A stretch of 64,000 bases of DNA. It comes from Rhodoferax sp. GTDB lineage: Bacteria; Pseudomonadota; Gammaproteobacteria; Burkholderiales; Burkholderiaceae_C. Numbering within the stretch: position 1 is the stretch's first letter; the number at the start of each line of letters is the position of its first letter. The stretch covers positions 27,867 through 91,866 of the forward strand of contig NZ_JAAFHA010000005.1 in NCBI RefSeq assembly GCF_010365055.1, written 5' to 3'. The notes under the pieces were generated by a model. It saw only the letters and a program-made list of their open reading frames with translations. It searched no databases and was not told the origin of the DNA. A program made the position numbers and the translations under genes. Shown here piece after piece: positions 61,356-64,000 of this stretch.

Positions 61356-61790
61356 TTACGCCGCGCCTGCGGGATGAAGTGCTTTCTCCGCTTGCAGCGA
61401 CTCGATCAACGGACAGGAGACGTTGCCTTTCGTTGCACGGCAGGCACACACCAAATCGGACAGCGCTGACGCCATGCGTGCCAAGTCCGCTTGCTTCTCT
61501 CGGACATCCTTGAGCTTTTGCTCGGCCAGGCTGCTGGCTTCCTCACAGTGGGTCCCATCCTCCAGCCGCAGCAACTCGGCAATCTCGTCTAGGCTGAATC
61601 CAAGCCGCTGAGCGGATTTCACGAAGCGCACCCGCGTCACATCCGCCTTGCCATAACGGCGAATGCTGCCTTGTGGCTTGTCTGGCTCTGGCAACAAGCC
61701 CTTGCGCTGATAGAACCGAATGGTTTCCACATTGACCCCAGCCTCTCTCGCAAAGACGCCAATGGTCAGGTTTTCAAAATTGTTTTCCAT
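61356..61790 (-). CDS. merR: mercuric resistance regulator MerR
   Basis: 144 aa; [41 protein letters not shown]; conserved cysteines in DGTHCEEA and [14 protein letters not shown]. Confidence 0.95.
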   Translation of the reverse strand: MENNFENLTIGVFAREAGVNVETIRFYQRKGLLPEPDKPQGSIRRYGKADVTRVRFVKSAQRLGFSLDEIAELLRLEDGTHCEEASSLAEQKLKDVREKQADLARMASALSDLVCACRATKGNVSCPLIESLQAEKALHPAGAA

Positions 61791-61795
61791 ACCGC

Positions 61796-61830
61796 TTGAC
61801 TCCGTACATGACTACGTAAGTAAGCTTACG
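61796..61830 (+). promoter_or_regulatory. mer operator/promoter with 19-bp spacer
   Basis: TTGACT (61796-61801) - 19 bp - TAAGCT (61821-61826), with GTACATGACTACGTAAG between; the long spacer is typical of MerR-activated promoters. Confidence 0.85.
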
Positions 61831-61861
61831 CTATTCACAAAAGGATTCGAAAGAAAAGCGC

Positions 61862-62212
61862 ATGTCTGAGCTACAAAATGGGCGCGGCGCCCTTGTCACC
61901 GGCGGGCTGGCCGCCATCCTTGCTTCTACCTGCTGCCTGGGGCCGTTGGTTCTTGTCGGCCTTGGCGTGAGCGGAGCCTGGATCGGTAATCTGACCGTGT
62001 TGGAGCCGTACCGGCCGATTTTCATCGGCGCGGCACTGATCGCCCTTTTCTTCGCCTGGCGGCGCATCTTCCGCCCGGTGGAAGCGTGCAAACCGGGCGA
62101 GGTCTGCGCCATCCCCCGGGTGCGCCACACCTACAAACTCATCTTTGGGGTCGTGGTCGTGTTGGTTTTGATCGCGCTCGGATTTCCTTATGTCCTTCCC
62201 TTGTTTTACTAA
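61862..62212 (+). CDS. merT: mercuric transport protein MerT
   Basis: GGLAAILASTCCLGPLVLVGLGVSGAWIGNLTVLEPYRPIFIG with vicinal Cys pair. Confidence 0.96.
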   Translation: MSELQNGRGALVTGGLAAILASTCCLGPLVLVGLGVSGAWIGNLTVLEPYRPIFIGAALIALFFAWRRIFRPVEACKPGEVCAIPRVRHTYKLIFGVVVVLVLIALGFPYVLPLFY

Positions 62213-62225
62213 CCCAGAGTTCACT

Positions 62226-62501
62226 ATGAAAAAACTGTTTGCCATCCTCGCACTCGCTGCCATTTCCAATCCAATTTGGGCCGCCATGCAAACCGTCACG
62301 CTGTCGGTGCCCGGCATGACCTGTGCTGCCTGTCCAATCACTGTCAAGAAAGCGCTCTCCAAGGTTGAGGGCGTAAGCAAGACTAGTGTGACGTATGACA
62401 GTCGCGAAGCCGTTGTCACTTTCGATGATGGCAAAACAAGTGTCCAGAAGCTGACCCAAGCGACCGAAAACGCGGGCTATCCGTCAAGTGTCAAACGCTG
62501 A
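62226..62501 (+). CDS. merP: periplasmic mercuric-binding protein MerP
   Basis: MKKLFAILALAAISNPIWAAMQTVTLSVPGMTCAACPITVKKALSKVEGVS; GMTCAAC motif. Confidence 0.96.
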   Translation: MKKLFAILALAAISNPIWAAMQTVTLSVPGMTCAACPITVKKALSKVEGVSKTSVTYDSREAVVTFDDGKTSVQKLTQATENAGYPSSVKR

Positions 62502-62530
62502 GTGAATTAATCTCAAACTGGAGATATTCC

Positions 62531-64000
<1,470 letters not shown>

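Overview
This 64 kb window is chromosomal DNA from a GC-rich betaproteobacterium, most likely Burkholderiales/Comamonadaceae judging by gene content and order. From left to right it carries: pcm (cut by the left edge), surE, a quinone oxidoreductase, opgH/opgG, and a glrK-lipoprotein-glrR two-component locus. Next come narK1-narK2-narGHJI-ppiC, a CBS-domain gene, and a KorABC-like 2-oxoacid:ferredoxin oxidoreductase with an NAD(P)-binding Fe-S partner. A propionyl-CoA/methylmalonyl-CoA block (mce, pccA, pccB, meaB, mcm) has a vapBC-type toxin-antitoxin pair wedged between meaB and mcm. Then follow a GntR regulator, a DUF3443/DUF2844 pair, a LivK-type binding protein, trifunctional putA, a Type III restriction-modification pair and tRNA-Arg(TCT). 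An acyl-CoA carboxylase/BKACE catabolic cluster with SCP2 and MerR genes leads to tRNA-Lys(TTT), ubiG, gph and ssrA (tmRNA). The right end is a merRTPC-merA operon in which merA is broken by foreign sequence. The strongest unexplained signal is a dispersed element of about 55 bp, core GGCTSTAGCCCCCGTC plus an AGCTAT...ATAGC hairpin. I find eight copies. Some sit between genes, but others supply codons inside pccA, the start of meaB, the end of meaB, and the start of an enoyl-CoA hydratase gene. Other notable signals are a composite nested inverted-repeat element between pccA and pccB, a NarL-like 7-2-7 palindrome upstream of narK1, and three GTTGCA sites at exact 22-bp spacing upstream of putA. 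All identifications come from reading the sequence; no searches were run.
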